This document shows positions 1 to 9,955 of a stretch of DNA of 64,000 bases, one piece after another. The notes under the pieces are model-generated. The model had not been told where the DNA came from, searched no databases, and was given only the letters and a program-made list of their open reading frames with translations. Source of the stretch: Ornithodoros turicata. Its lineage: Eukaryota > Arthropoda > Arachnida > Ixodida > Argasidae. The stretch is from the NCBI RefSeq assembly GCF_037126465.1, contig NC_088203.1, forward strand, positions 90,334,668 through 90,398,667, read 5' to 3'. The position numbers and the translations under genes were made by a program. Positions within the stretch are counted from its first letter, which is position 1. Every line of letters begins with the position of its first letter.

Positions 1-64
1 GGACAGACACAACAGACACAACACGAAGTCTCAATATCTTTGAGACTTCGTGTTGTGTCTGTCC
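1..64. repeat. Perfect 22-bp inverted repeat at window start
   Basis: Bases 12-33 and 41-62 are exact reverse complements separated by a 7-nt loop, giving a strong hairpin. A further partial copy of the arm lies at 1-12. It may be the end of a palindromic MITE cut by the window edge. I see no coding potential. Confidence 0.7.
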
Positions 65-753
65 CTTCGTGTTCCCTATAGTCTCGGGGTTTTTACATTA
101 TGCAAAGTGGTGGTGGTGTTATGGTAATATTAATTTCAATCAGCACTTCCTCCTCTTCGTTTTTCCTAGTTCCGGAGAGAAGCTCCTGTTGGGGGGGGGG
201 ATCTATTTATTTTGACGCGAAACGTCAGCTAGAAGCAGGCGTCAGCAGCGGCTTACTGTTCTTCGTTAAATAAATCCCTCTAGTGCGCATTCCTGTGGTA
301 GTTAAGAATAAGGCTATGTGGGGTCAGAGGTCTTCCGCCGTCCCACGCACGATGTCACAGGCTGCTGAGGAGACCGGTATCAGGCGTAGGTAGTGGAGCT
401 TCTATGTGTTCTGCCCCTATCTCACACATTATGGATCCAAATGTCCCCGTCAGCCAATTGTGTACGGGATCTTCTCTATGTATGAATGTGTTTTATTCCG
501 ACTCAGACCCGTATATTGCACTTATGCAATGTACAACATGTCGCTGTGAACGGGCCGGAATCCCAGCACCGACTGTGTTGTGTGTGGGCTTTCTTTTGGG
601 TTTCCTCGGATGGTGTCAGGCAAATGTCTGCAGTTCTCTATGAAGACGACCCAAGGGCCCTATATTCCCAGCAAACGACGTGCTCTACGGACAGTGTTAA
701 GAGAGAAGCGTCGGTAGGAAGGTTGCATTATACCCGTGAGCGACACTTGTCAC

Positions 754-1365
754 TTTTAATGCGTTAGCATTAGGAGTGTCAAAATGGAAAAGATGTGTGT
801 GTGTGTGTGTTTGATGGTGAAGCCTCACCATGGCAGAGGTATAAGTGGACGTGTAAAGGGGAAAAAAGAGAGTAAATGCAAATGGAGGTAAATGATTTGT
901 AGTAGTTGAAGGTAACTAAGAGTAAGAGCTAACGGTAATTAAAGGTAATTAGAGGTAATTGAAGAAATAAAGTTGAGTTTAATGTTAATGAATGTAAGAT
1001 ATATGTAATTAAGAGCAAGATCAAATGAAATTTATGATTACCGAAGGTAGCCGCAGGCTATCGGAGGTAATTACGTTTCATTAGACTCAATTAGAGGCAA
1101 TTTGAGAGTAATTAAAGCAAGTAAACGTAATTAAAGGGAGCTAAATGATATTCAAGAAAGTAATTGAGACTAATTAAAGGTTAATTAGATGGACTTACAT
1201 ATTGTACTTGAAGGTGTCGAAGCGCAAGTAAAGTATGGATCGGAGATGGACAACCGGAAGTCAGGTTTAGACAGGAAGTGGATATCCGGCCATAGGTCGA
1301 GTATGGACCTCAAAAGGCGTTTCATGCTAACGCGTTTCTTTCGCATTTACCGCTAATTCAACAAT
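754..1365. repeat. GTAATTA-rich dispersed repeat, copy 1
   Basis: This is the first of three copies in the window (others near 9308-9955 and 17211-18110). Each begins with AATGCGTTAGCATTA followed by GAGTGTCAAAATGG, then a TG-rich microsatellite, a conserved GGTGAAGCC block, and many short units of the type AAGGTAATTA. It ends near 1310-1350 with ATGCTAACGCG, an inverted echo of the first bases, so this may be a non-autonomous DNA transposon with short terminal inverted repeats. No ORF was recognised. Confidence 0.75.
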
Positions 1366-1486
1366 GAAATTTGCTATTTTTATTGCCATTTCTAACGACC
1401 TCGCGTGTACGTTGTAGAGTGTCATTTAGTCTCGCTCCACCCATCCAAGTGCTTCACGTCATGGTCGCTTATAAGCTGATATTTAA

Positions 1487-2274
1487 CAGACGTGTACAAA
1501 ATACTGCGCAAAAGTATTTAAAATAGAGTACAAAATACTCAAAACTGAAAATAATTTGAGTAGGGTACTCAATACTGTAATAAATATTCGAGGTACTCTT
1601 TAAACTACTTTAGTATTAGCAGTTTGTGAAACGCGTTGTAAGAAAATGGAGAAGAAGAGGATTGGAGATTACGAGCACCATCTGGGCGCGTGTGCTGTTT
1701 CGTTTTCCTGGACCGCGCAGTTCAGTTTTCAGTTTCCATTAAACGTTGTCTTCGTACAGGTCGTAGAATCATCCTTTTCCCACACTAAATTTTTTGGTGC
1801 CGAAGCCGTGCGTTTTGTGCGATTTTTTTTTGTGCGTATTCTGAAGGTGGCCGTACAAATGAAAGTAATAAACTTCATTTTCCATACTTGGGCATATTGG
1901 GATCCGTTCCATACTTGGGAACCGTTTTCTGACGTAGGGGTCGGGCTATTGACAAGCAAGGCCAAGCGTGGGACCCTATTGCACATGAGGATAAATGACA
2001 GATGTGCGAATTCCCTCAAAAAAAAAAAAAAAGAAAAAAGAAAGAAAAGTCCCCGTAAGCTGAAAATGAGGATATTGCGGGGAAGTGTGCCGGACACGGC
2101 ATGACGAGGAAGGAAAGTATTTTGAGCACTGAGAAGCAAATACCGAAAAAAGTAGTTTACATACTTCAAAAATGCTTGTCGCAAAAAGCATTGAGTAGAG
2201 CACTAAAATAAATACCGGAAAAACTATTGAAAGTACTGTATTTTGAGTACGTACTCAGGATAAGTGCAAGTCCG
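1487..2274. mobile_element. Non-autonomous hAT-like element
   Basis: The left end CAGACGTGTAC and the reverse complement of the right end (CGGACTTGCAC) form an imperfect hAT-type terminal inverted repeat. Subterminal regions are full of AATACT / AGTATT / TACTCAAAATA units on opposing strands, as in hAT MITEs. GCTGATAT lies at 1475-1482 and GCTGATAA at 2275-2282, an approximate 8-bp target duplication; four extra bases (TTAA) sit between the left copy and the terminus. No transposase is visible; the overlapping ORFs on both strands are low-complexity shadows. Confidence 0.55.
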
Positions 2275-2299
2275 GCTGATAAGAAGAGATGACTTCCAA

Positions 2300-2660
2300 T
2301 CAGCGGAGGAGGGGCGAGGCATTTGAGCTGTGACGGGGGAGGGAGTTTATTGGCAGAAAGGTCAGCCAGGCAGCATGCCGGCTTGCTACCCCCCCCCCCC
2401 CCCTAAAAAAGTAAAAAAGAAAAGCCGGCTCACAGGCAGACCAGGAGGCACAAATCACGCAGAAAGCGAAGCAATGCCTTTGTGACAGTAAACTGGCTAA
2501 TTTGCTGCACTGGGCCAAGGAGGGTTCTGGGGGAACGCCCCTGTACCCAAGCTCTGAGAGTCGCTGCCAGAGCACGGCATGGATGATGAAGGTGACGCCG
2601 ACAGTGGAGGAGCTGATAGGGGATGTCGTCTTCTACGGCGCAGCGGGGTCAAGTGGGATG
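2300..2660. repeat. Dispersed repeat family B, copy 1
   Basis: The same sequence recurs at 27950-29600. Shared blocks include GCCGGCTTxxTA, CGGCTCACAGG, AATCACGCAGA, and CTGAGAGxCGCTGCC followed by the GGGGATGTCGTC block. This copy is uninterrupted and keeps a run of about 16 C near 2390. It gives the pre-insertion (empty) site for the hAT element found in the other copy. No function is recognised. Confidence 0.75.
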
Positions 2661-2771
2661 AAAGGGAGTGGGAGTGTGATGGGACGAAAACTTATGGTTC
2701 CGTTTAGTGACAGACATTTGCAGATGCCGTGACAAAACGTTTGCGAATAACTTTTTTTTTTCGTTCTCCAG

Positions 2772-2890
2772 TGGTGCGAGGTGAGGTGGGCAGCGAGGCG
2801 TGGCTGCCGTGCGACATCGACTCCAACCGAGACGACAGCCCAGCTAAGGTGCTCTGGTTCAGACCTCAAGAGACTCCCTTTTTCTACAAG
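2772..2890 (+). CDS. Internal exon: first half of Ig1, Sidestep-like IgSF protein
   Basis: A splice acceptor (TTCTCCAG at 2764-2771) precedes 119 coding bases and a strong donor (AAG|GTGAGA at 2888-2896). The exon starts at phase 1 and ends at phase 0. The peptide contains GSEAWLPCDI, DSPAKVLWFRPQ and ETPFFYK: the B-strand Cys and C-strand Trp of a V-set Ig domain, in the arrangement (xxLPCDI...VLWF...) typical of the first Ig of Sidestep-family neuronal guidance receptors. Sidestep proteins are single-pass cell-surface IgSF ligands of Beaten-path receptors in insects; that role is family knowledge, not shown here. The matching second half is at 21497-21704. The upstream ATG at 2729 belongs to intron read-through, not a start. 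A different invertebrate IgSF family is possible. Confidence 0.85.
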
Positions 2891-2944
2891 GTGAGAGGCA
2901 CCGACATTTCTCACAATAAATACGTTAAACTGTAGATATGCGAA

Positions 2945-4790
2945 TCACTTTGAGCCGCACAAAATGAAGAAATACTAACATTGGCCGGAAATCAGTGCAT
3001 GCCAACATGCTTATTAACGACGAAAGCATGCTTCCGACGTAAGAAGGACGGCCATTTTAAAGCAGCCTGTCGCGAGGAATTTTGTGACCGGTGTTCCGTG
3101 CTTGCAAACTTCCCTGTCAAACGTGCGGCACCTGACATGCTACCGCAGACTTCACGCGACGTATTAGGGCGTATTCTGAAGTCGTGATTTCGCAGGAGTT
3201 TCCAGCCCTATAGTTGAAAACTCTACGGTGCCCCCGACCCAGCTGTCCGATGTGATGTCTGACGAGAATGCTAGAAGTACGGTCCCGAGCTTACTTCTAG
3301 CAGCACCGCAACTTCCCAGCAGAGCCACAGCGCAAGTCGTTTTGCCTTCTGCCGATGCCAATGCTATCACAGACACAGAGTTGCCAAGGTCCCGCCTTTG
3401 CGCCTGAGGAAATCAATTGATGGGACACATCAGATAGATGGAACACTGAATGCTATGAGGTGAAAACATCAACAATCACTTGTCACGCGACTGAGCCTCC
3501 TGACGCTGAACGCTGAAGGATTTAAGTGTCCAGAGAAGCAGTGTACGCTAATGCACTTTGCTCGGACGTCTCGTTGTGGCCTCTTACTTCTTAAACAGAC
3601 GAATGTTTGTTCGCTCAAGGGTGTGCGTGATTTCCGTCATCGATTTTTCAGAAGCCTGCTTCTTTTCATTTCGATCGGGGTGAGTAGGAATGGTTGTTTG
3701 CCGATATTTTTTGGTTTCGAGATTGCATTTGTCGTTGCGACGCAGCGTGCTACGTGTTTCGTTTGACGTGTTTTGTACGTGTTTCGCCGTCATTCTCACG
3801 TATTCGCAGCTATGTGAGTAAAAGCCTCCATTACCGTAGATTGCTCCTGCTTAACCTCGCGCCTGCATCTCCGCACCTCTATGATACAGTGCGTGACGTC
3901 TCGGAGCCGTTAAGAGGACTGTCGCATTAGTTCCCGTCGACTTCGGAAAATGTGTTCATAGCAAATACAAAAATTCATTAACGCGTATGTGTCTGCTTGT
4001 CCCGGCTTATCAAATGCATTCTTTCGGAATCTATACGTAATCATACTTTTGCCGTACCCCTTTATACAGATTATCGTCATCATTTATTGTTGTTGTTGTT
4101 GAGGATTTGAGGATTTCAATCGTGTTCTACAGGGTTAGTCTAGCAAGTGTTACACATATCGATTGCATTGTAAAAATAGAAGACTGGGTTTGGCCCACCC
4201 CAATCTTTACAGACTGATAGACATTTGTCTGAAGTTTCTGAAGGAATTTTTTGTAGGCGCTATGTTCATGTAGAAAGGAAATTAAAAATTAAGCAAAATC
4301 TGGTCTCGTGCATACTCAACGGCCTATCCCACACAAATACCACCATTTTTGCTTGTGTGTGCTTCACATTCCCATAACTTCAAACAGGCGGCGCAACCTA
4401 CGGCGAAGTGACATCCCAGTTCTGACGTTATACACCAATGCTGTTGTTCTGTATGTTGGCGCCACCTGTGGGTGGTGAAATAGAAATGAAGCGGGCACAG
4501 AAGAACATGGCGGCTTTTGAATGAGATGGGCCATAGAAAATGCTTATATAGAGTGAGATTTTGCTTGAGTTTTATTTTTTCTTCTACAGGACCATAACGC
4601 TCACAAAAAAATCCACCAAAACTTCAGACAAATGGCTACCAGTCTGCAAAGTTTGGGGTTGGCTAATCACCGTCTTCTATTTTTACGATGCAATTGAAAT
4701 GTGTAACATGCCCGCACTGGGACGTGTCGTGAGCGAAATCACGCGTCCTACAACTAATTTGAATGCTCGACCGTCGGATCTACGGTCTAA
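2945..4790. other. Intronic stretch without recognised genes
   Basis: I see no exon, RNA gene or complete transposon here. ORFs are short and lack family motifs. A short (GTT)n run with a CATCATTTATT lead-in near 4075-4105 resembles the tail of the dispersed (GTT)n repeat found elsewhere. Another CTACAG/GTAAAG-type AT-rich stretch is present without clear structure. Confidence 0.5.
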
Positions 4791-5042
4791 AATGTCGCTG
4801 GTTCCTGTAATGATAACGGAATTGCGGCAGGTCAAGTAAATAACACAATGTTTGATAGGAAGGGATGACTCTTCTGTAAAGTTAGGTGGTTTCAAGTTGC
4901 TGCAAGCAGTGTGTGTTGCTCTGGCGTATGTCCGTCACCGTCACGAAAGTGTCTCGCTACTTTGTACTCTCGGAGAGGGGTTGGAAATTCTTGGCTCATG
5001 GAATATTGCGATCCCAACGAAGGCTTTGGCAGTTTTGTGGGA

Positions 5043-5925
5043 TAGAGGATGGTGGCCAATAGAGGATGGTGGCCTGCAAATTCCGGACTTTCGACATTTG
5101 GCACAGGCATACGCGGTACATGGAGCTTACAGGATGCTAACTCAGGAAGGTTCCGGGAAACTTTGATCGAGATTTTGGCTGGGCACTAACATAAAACTTT
5201 TTAGGCAAGAAAGCGTTGATCATAGAGTCCCAATGTCTGAAAACCAGCCAAGACTATACAAAGTAGCGAGACAGGCTCTTGTACAGCTTAAAACGTTGAA
5301 CAATAATAAGGACTATGGCGATTGCAAGGTCGTGGAAATCTACAAAGACTTGAGGAAAGAATTTGTTGAGAACTCCTCTTCCCAGATAACACGAGAGGGA
5401 TGGAGAAGACTGAATAGCTTCTGGTTGGATAGTAAAAGGAAATCGCTGTTGTGGAGAATAGGGCATGGAGTACTACTTGTGAAAGACAGATTCTATTTAT
5501 GGGGTAAGACCAGTAGACGGAACTGCGCGCTTTGTAGTCGCACAGAAACAGTAAAACATGCAATTTTTGAGTGTAAAGTGCCTGCATACCTGTGGTTATG
5601 CTTCAAAAAATATTTTGGATTAAGTAGTCTTACGTTTGAACAAGCTGTGGGGATCCATATCGGGCAAGTAGTTAAGAAGCAGCAGAGCTTCTATCTATTG
5701 GTCGCCGCAGAAATTGTCTATCAAGTGTGGTTTAATAGGTCTAGGGTTGTTCATGGAGGTGATTGTTGGAGCAAGGCGAAATTTAGAAATATTGTGAGCT
5801 ATTATGTCCGCATGTGGCTTGGGAGGGAAAGGTTACGTTTGGGGCAGCGAAATTTCTTCAAACAGTGGCAGTGCAAAGGCTTCAGAGTGGTGGACGGGAT
5901 CATCAAGTTTCACTTGAGCGAGTAA
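5043..5925 (+). pseudogene. LINE reverse-transcriptase C-terminal region (L1/Tx1-like)
   Basis: One reading frame runs from the insertion boundary to the stop after 5922, broken by a single TGA at 5164-5166. Before the stop it reads WWPIEDGGLQIPDFRHL, the GGLxxPDF motif after the RT thumb in L1/Tx1-type LINEs. After it comes a zinc-binding RVT region: RIGHGVLLVKDRFYLWG, then NCALC and KHAIFEC (Cys-x2-Cys ... His-x4-Cys). The fingers/palm catalytic core and endonuclease are missing through 5' truncation. It cannot make an active RT. Confidence 0.85.
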
Positions 5926-6232
5926 GTATGAATGAAATTATGTTTCCCGAGCATTTGAAAGCTTTCCAGGGGAGGGAATTGGTAAGATATGCGGGGCGGT
6001 TTAAATGTGAAGCACAGTGGTGTTGGCACTCCTCGAGAGTATACGATTGCTGCACTTCAGTGCGATAGCAATGTGGCAATGTTTTAGAACTTGTCTCAGT
6101 TGTTGACTCAAGGATAGAAATAGGCGAGATACGAATAACAAGTGGGGTAACAAGCGGGATAAATGGTTAGGGAAAGCTTAGGAAGATGAGTACACAATCT
6201 TCTGTGGCTCATCTCATAGAGTCAACAATACA
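5043..6232 (+). mobile_element. 5'-truncated LINE inserted in repeat C, 12-bp TSD
   Basis: AGTTTTGTGGGA occurs at 5031-5042 and again at 6233-6244, exactly flanking the insertion. The uninterrupted copy of the host repeat at 19800-19830 has a single related site. The inserted 1.19 kb carries the 3' end of a non-LTR retrotransposon RT ORF and about 300 bases of 3' UTR. There is no poly-A tail; the element ends in ACAATACA. Truncation plus a 12-bp TSD is the usual result of target-primed reverse transcription. Confidence 0.85.
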
Positions 6233-6299
6233 AGTTTTGTGGGACTGCTGGTGTCCTTCAGCAAGACGGACGTAGCACCCGTTCTTCGTTTTTGGGGCG

Positions 6300-6390
6300 A
6301 TACAGTGTTTTTTTTTTTTTTTTTTTTTGTAATTGCATGCAACGTGGATCAATGAGATCTGCAGAAATGGAAAAGCAAAACAAAAAAAAA

Positions 6391-6421
<31 letters not shown>

Positions 6422-6425
6422 AATA
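6300..6425. repeat. Poly-T and (GA)n simple repeats
   Basis: A T run occupies about 6306-6329. An A-rich then (GA)n tract lies at about 6376-6421, inside repeat family C. These are low-complexity tracts without a coding role. Confidence 0.8.
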
Positions 6426-6489
6426 ATATCAGTGGTGGATATTAAACCGGATAATGTTTTCTTATTACACGGACTCCCCGTTGGCGTTA

Positions 6490-6625
6490 TCACAGAAATA
6501 TTGGCGCATAATGGGCTTGCCAATATGGAGCCTGGTTGCCCTCTCCATATTGATCCAATATTGGCAGCCCATATGGGTCCAATATTGGACCAATATTGGC
6601 GTGCTGCTTGGGTTTTCTCGTAACC
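6490..6625. repeat. CCAATATTGG-rich palindromic repeat
   Basis: Several copies of CCAATATTGG and CCATATTG/CAATATGG occur in alternating orientation. The block ends in GTGCTGCTTGGG, which matches the terminus of the complete palindromic MITE at 13210-13369. A related block ends repeat family C copy 2 near 20040-20110. It is best read as a degenerate copy of the same MITE. Confidence 0.65.
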
Positions 6626-6723
6626 TTCGTAACCTCGAGCTATCCTCGTTGGGAGATCGTGGGCAAGGCTTGTGGAGGTTAGATGGCACGATATTGCATG
6701 ATCCTCAAGTCACCTCTGAACTA

Positions 6724-6751
6724 CGAGGGCAATCCCAAAAGTAAGGTCTCC
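6724..6751. repeat. Mariner terminal inverted repeat (transposase 3' side)
   Basis: This 28-bp terminal repeat starts CGAGGGCAATCCC directly after the TA duplication. It pairs with 8025-8052 with a single mismatch at the thirteenth base. Confidence 0.95.
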
Positions 6752-6822
6752 TATTTTTTTGAAAGACAAAGAACTGTTCATTTTCTGTGATATTTACATC
6801 ATTTTGAAGCTTGAGCAATTAT

Positions 6823-7911
6823 CTATTTTTCTACATAATCGCCGTTTCGGTCGATGCATTTCTGAAGACGCTGTGGTAGTTTTTGGATGCCCATGTCGTA
6901 CCAGCTCGCCGCCTTGTCCTTGAGGAAGCGTTGAACCTCATCTTTCACGTCTTCGTCGTTGCTGAATCGCCTTCCTGCCAAATGTTCTTTCAACTTAGGG
7001 AAGAGGTAGTAGTCGCTTGGTGCCAAGTCCGGACTATATGGTGGGTGGGTGATGATTTTCCAACCGAAGTCTTGCAGGAGAGCGACGGTTTGACGGGCGA
7101 CGTGTGGGTGAGCGTTGTCGTGGAGAATGCTTACGCCCTGGCTCAACATCCCTCTTCTCCTGTTCTGAATTGCCCGTCTGAGCTTCTTCAGTGTCTCACA
7201 GTACCTGTCAGCGTTTACTGTGGTCCCTGCAGGTATAAAGTCGACCAGCAATACCCCCTTCCGGTCCCAAAACACAGTTGCCATCACTTTACCAGCGGAT
7301 TGTGATTGTTTGAATTTCCGCGGCTTGGGCGAATAGGGGTGCCGCCACTCGCGTGATTGTTGTTTGGTTTCAGGTGTGAAGTGAAACGCCCAGGTTTCGT
7401 CTCCCGTGACAATCGAGTCCAGGAGGTTGTCCTTTTCTTCTGCATAGGTGCGAAGAAATTCGCGGGAAGAATCAACTCGCTGCCGTTTGTGGTCTTCCGT
7501 CAGCATCCGTGGCACCCATCTTGCGCACACCTTCCGATATTGCAATTTTTTTGTTAGAACCCTGTGGATGGTGCTTCGGGAAACCTCAGGAACCAAAATG
7601 TTGAGATCATCCAGAGTGACACGCCGATCTTCACGCATGGCTTGCTCAACCTTCGTGACTGTCTCGTCGGAAATTGACGGTCTGCCGCTCCTCTGTTCGT
7701 CGTGAATTTCAGTACGGCCGGCTGCAAATTCTCTGCACCACTTGCGGACGTTTTTGACACCCATGCATGAGCCTCCATACACTTCCACCAACTGGCGATG
7801 GATTTCGATCGGTTGAACGCCTTTTGCGTTCAAAAATCGAATAACTGCGCGAAGTTCGCACTTCGCGGTAGCGTCCAGCGGGAGCTCCATTCTCAACGGC
7901 CGCCAAGCCAA
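6823..7911 (-). CDS. Mariner transposase, apparently intact
   Basis: The 362-residue protein cuts and pastes mariner DNA at TA dinucleotides in the nucleus. Two N-terminal helix-turn-helix regions (about residues 15-60 and 80-125) recognise the terminal repeats; a GRPS linker lies near 76-79. WVPRML at 132-137 corresponds to the family WVPxEL motif. The catalytic triad is complete: D171 (VTGDETW), D265 (LHDNAHPH) and D300 (YSPDLAPSDY), with 34 residues between the last two, which defines DD34D mariners. Length fits the family (about 340-360). I chose the first ATG; Met8 is a possible alternative start nearer the family length. No frameshift or stop is seen, so activity is plausible but untested. 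Confidence 0.95.
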   Translation of the reverse strand: MAWRPLRMELPLDATAKCELRAVIRFLNAKGVQPIEIHRQLVEVYGGSCMGVKNVRKWCREFAAGRTEIHDEQRSGRPSISDETVTKVEQAMREDRRVTLDDLNILVPEVSRSTIHRVLTKKLQYRKVCARWVPRMLTEDHKRQRVDSSREFLRTYAEEKDNLLDSIVTGDETWAFHFTPETKQQSREWRHPYSPKPRKFKQSQSAGKVMATVFWDRKGVLLVDFIPAGTTVNADRYCETLKKLRRAIQNRRRGMLSQGVSILHDNAHPHVARQTVALLQDFGWKIITHPPYSPDLAPSDYYLFPKLKEHLAGRRFSNDEDVKDEVQRFLKDKAASWYDMGIQKLPQRLQKCIDRNGDYVEK

Positions 7912-8024
7912 TACTGTGCGTCCTAGTGAGACGCGTGCATGAATGGATAGGAGAGGAGGACGCGCCGATCACAGCAGTGCGGCCAGCAGCCGCACGAACA
8001 GCTTCTCTGGATCCCCAACGTTTC

Positions 8025-8052
8025 GGAGACCTTACTTTTCGGATTGCCCTCG
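8025..8052. repeat. Mariner terminal inverted repeat (transposase 5' side)
   Basis: This is the reverse complement of 6724-6751 with one difference, ending at the TA duplication 8053-8054. About 113 bp separate it from the transposase start codon and probably hold the weak mariner promoter. Confidence 0.95.
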
Positions 8053-8112
8053 TAGATGCAGTGATGCGTGACTCTTTGTCTGACTAACGTAGACATTTGG
8101 TGTAGTTTGTGA

Positions 8113-8240
8113 ATGACCAGATAATATTCCGGCGCAAATGCACCACACAGACAGAACAATACTAGAACAACAACATTGGCGTTATATTATTATTTCGTCT
8201 GTGTGGTGTATTTACGCCGGTATATTCTCTAGTCATTGTC
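8113..8240. repeat. Short palindromic element
   Basis: GGCGCAAATGCACCACACAG near 8131-8150 is the approximate reverse complement of CTGTGTGGTGTATTTACGCC near 8199-8218. Pairing extends outward (GACCAGATAATATTCC and GGTATATTCTCTAGTC). The arms are about 43 bp and the loop about 40 bp. It resembles a small foldback MITE 60 bp beyond the mariner. Confidence 0.65.
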
Positions 8241-8601
8241 TTAAGTTGACATTGACCTGCTCCTCTGGGATTGCCATAGGCAACAGTGCTTTAGGCGTCT
8301 GGTTGCAGCTTGCAGACACAAGAAAGTTACTAGCAAGCTTTGATGCCGGATGTCTATAGAGAAGGAGGAGGTCTTGCCTATGCAAGAATATCTTGACATC
8401 TTGAGGGAAAGGTACTAAGCACTTGGCGCTTCTATAAACGCGGACGGTTGATATAATGTTCAACCACGATCGTCCCATTTTGAACCAGATGTTTTGCGTT
8501 CGTACGAAATGCAGACGTCACACAGTCTACGTCGAATCGTGTTGAACAAGTAGTCCCGCAAACGGGTTCGTGTCTGCAGATCATCTGCCGTTGCTATTCT
8601 G

Positions 8602-8634
8602 CCGGCTTAGTTTCCTGTGAGGAAACTTAGCCGG
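8602..8634. repeat. 15-bp stem hairpin
   Basis: CCGGCTTAGTTTCCT pairs with AGGAAACTTAGCCGG across a GTG loop, with one mismatch. No neighbouring gene is supported, so this is unlikely to be a terminator with function. Confidence 0.5.
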
Positions 8635-9307
8635 GGGTAAGGAAACAGCTTCGCCGCCTCTCTCCGTTTGTAGCAAGGTGTCTTCTGTAATGTTTCCTTT
8701 CCTTTCCTTCGTGTGAGGGTGAGGAGGAGAAGTCAGCGCAGGTATGACGAATTTCCTCTCTGGTTTACCTCAATTGCCTGGTAATTTCAGTGAGGCGCTG
8801 TGTTTCCCTGTTACTTTGTCTAAAATTCGGGACGTTCATCTGCTCCAAGTTCTGAAGGGTTGCCAGTTCTATGTCACAAGCAGTTCTGCGCAGAGCAAGG
8901 ACTGTCGGAATGATTGATCTGTTTCTTCATGAACGACAGCTTCCCCCTTCTTTTAAGCACGGCCATATCGTCCTATATGATCCCTCTGTTCGAAATATCG
9001 GCGGCTTCTGTCCTGAGCCAACTCCCTTCCTATATGATCCCAAAGAGTGCTGAGGCCGACCGCAGTTCACCATAGCACCCCATTACACAAAAATATAGTG
9101 ACTACAAGATTCTTGCCTCCCTTCTAGCAACATTGATTGAGAGATACTCCTCCGTACCTGATATCCCCCTTTATAACCTGCTCAGTTTCAGGTAAGGAGC
9201 ATCTTCTCGTTCACTCTTGATGCGGGACGTGATGGAATATGCTGACGGTTGCTAGCTACCTGGCGCTTTTGTCTCTTTTGATCAAGCTTAAGCCTTTGGT
9301 CTCGTAG
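8635..9307. other. Gene-free stretch with a 36-bp repeat
   Basis: No coding gene was recognised. GTTTGTAGCAAGG followed by TCTTCTGTAATGTTTCC at 8666-8701 is repeated almost exactly at 10328-10363. Both are preceded by CGCCxxCTC, so fragments of one retroelement flank repeat A copy 2. Confidence 0.5.
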
Positions 9308-9955
9308 AATTTTTAATGCGTGAGCATTAGTAGTGTCAAAATGGAAAAAGCTGTTTGTATGTATGTGTGTGTCAGTGTGTGAGATGGTGAAGCCCCATCA
9401 AGACAGCGGTACAAGTGGACATGCAAAGGGGATATAAGAGTAAGAGGTAAGAGTACTTGAAGGTAATTAGAGGATTAGAGGTAATTAAATGCAATTAAAA
9501 CAAGAAAGTTGAGCTTAAAGGTAATAAGTCTAAGATATATATATATGTACTTAAGAGAAACATTACATGAAATTAAAGAATACCGAAGGTAACTGCAGAT
9601 TATGCCGGAAGTAATTAAAGGTAATTAACGTCAATTAAAGGGGTATTGAGAATAATTAAGGCAAGTAAACGTGAAGGTAATTAAAGGAATTCAAGGTTAC
9701 CTCAAGTAACCTGCGGTTACCTAATTAAAGGGTAATTACAGGGTAATTTAAAGTAATTGAGGCTAATTAACGGTTAATTAGATGAACATACATATAGTAA
9801 ATGAAAGTGTCAAATCGGAATTCAAGCATTGACTAGAGGTGGAGAACCGGAAGTCAGGTTAGACCGGAAGTGGAGAACCGGTAGTCAAGTATGGACAGGA
9901 AAAGGCGGTTAATGCTATCGCATTTCTTTCGCACATACTGCTAAATCGCCAGCTT
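9308..9955. repeat. GTAATTA-rich dispersed repeat, copy 2
   Basis: This copy shares start (AATGCGTGAGCATTAGTAGTGTC), GGTGAAGCC block, GTGGACATGCAAAGGGG block and GTAATTA-type unit array with copies 1 and 3. It ends in TGCTATCGCATTTCTTTCGCA, matching the end of copy 1. An AT dinucleotide run sits at about 9536-9547. Confidence 0.75.

Larger units (their letters stand above)
4790..6545. repeat. Dispersed repeat family C, copy 1 (split by a LINE)
   Basis: Sequence from about 4790 to 5042 and from 6233 to about 6545 is collinear with an uninterrupted copy at 19550-20110. Shared blocks include AATGTCGCTGGTTCC, GAATTGCGGCAGGTCAAGTA, CTTTGTACTCTCGGAG and GTGGTGGATATTAAACCGGA. The interruption at 5043-6232 is a LINE fragment flanked by a 12-bp duplication. 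The right part has a T run (6306-6329) and a GA run (6391-6421). Confidence 0.8.
6724..8052 (-). mobile_element. Complete mariner (Tc1/mariner, DD34D) transposon
   Basis: The element is 1329 bp, flanked by the TA target duplication (6722-6723 and 8053-8054). Its 28-bp terminal inverted repeats (6724-6751 and 8025-8052) begin CGAGGGCAATCC and differ at one position. It encodes one uninterrupted 362-residue transposase on the minus strand. Intact ORF, near-identical ends and clean TA flanks all point to recent insertion into the IgSF gene intron, antisense to that gene. Confidence 0.96.

Noticed and set aside
2729..2771. ATG upstream of the first IgSF exon as a start codon
   Set aside because: The intervening codons are a poly-T tract ending in a canonical acceptor (CTCCAG); an Ig domain would lack a signal peptide with this start.
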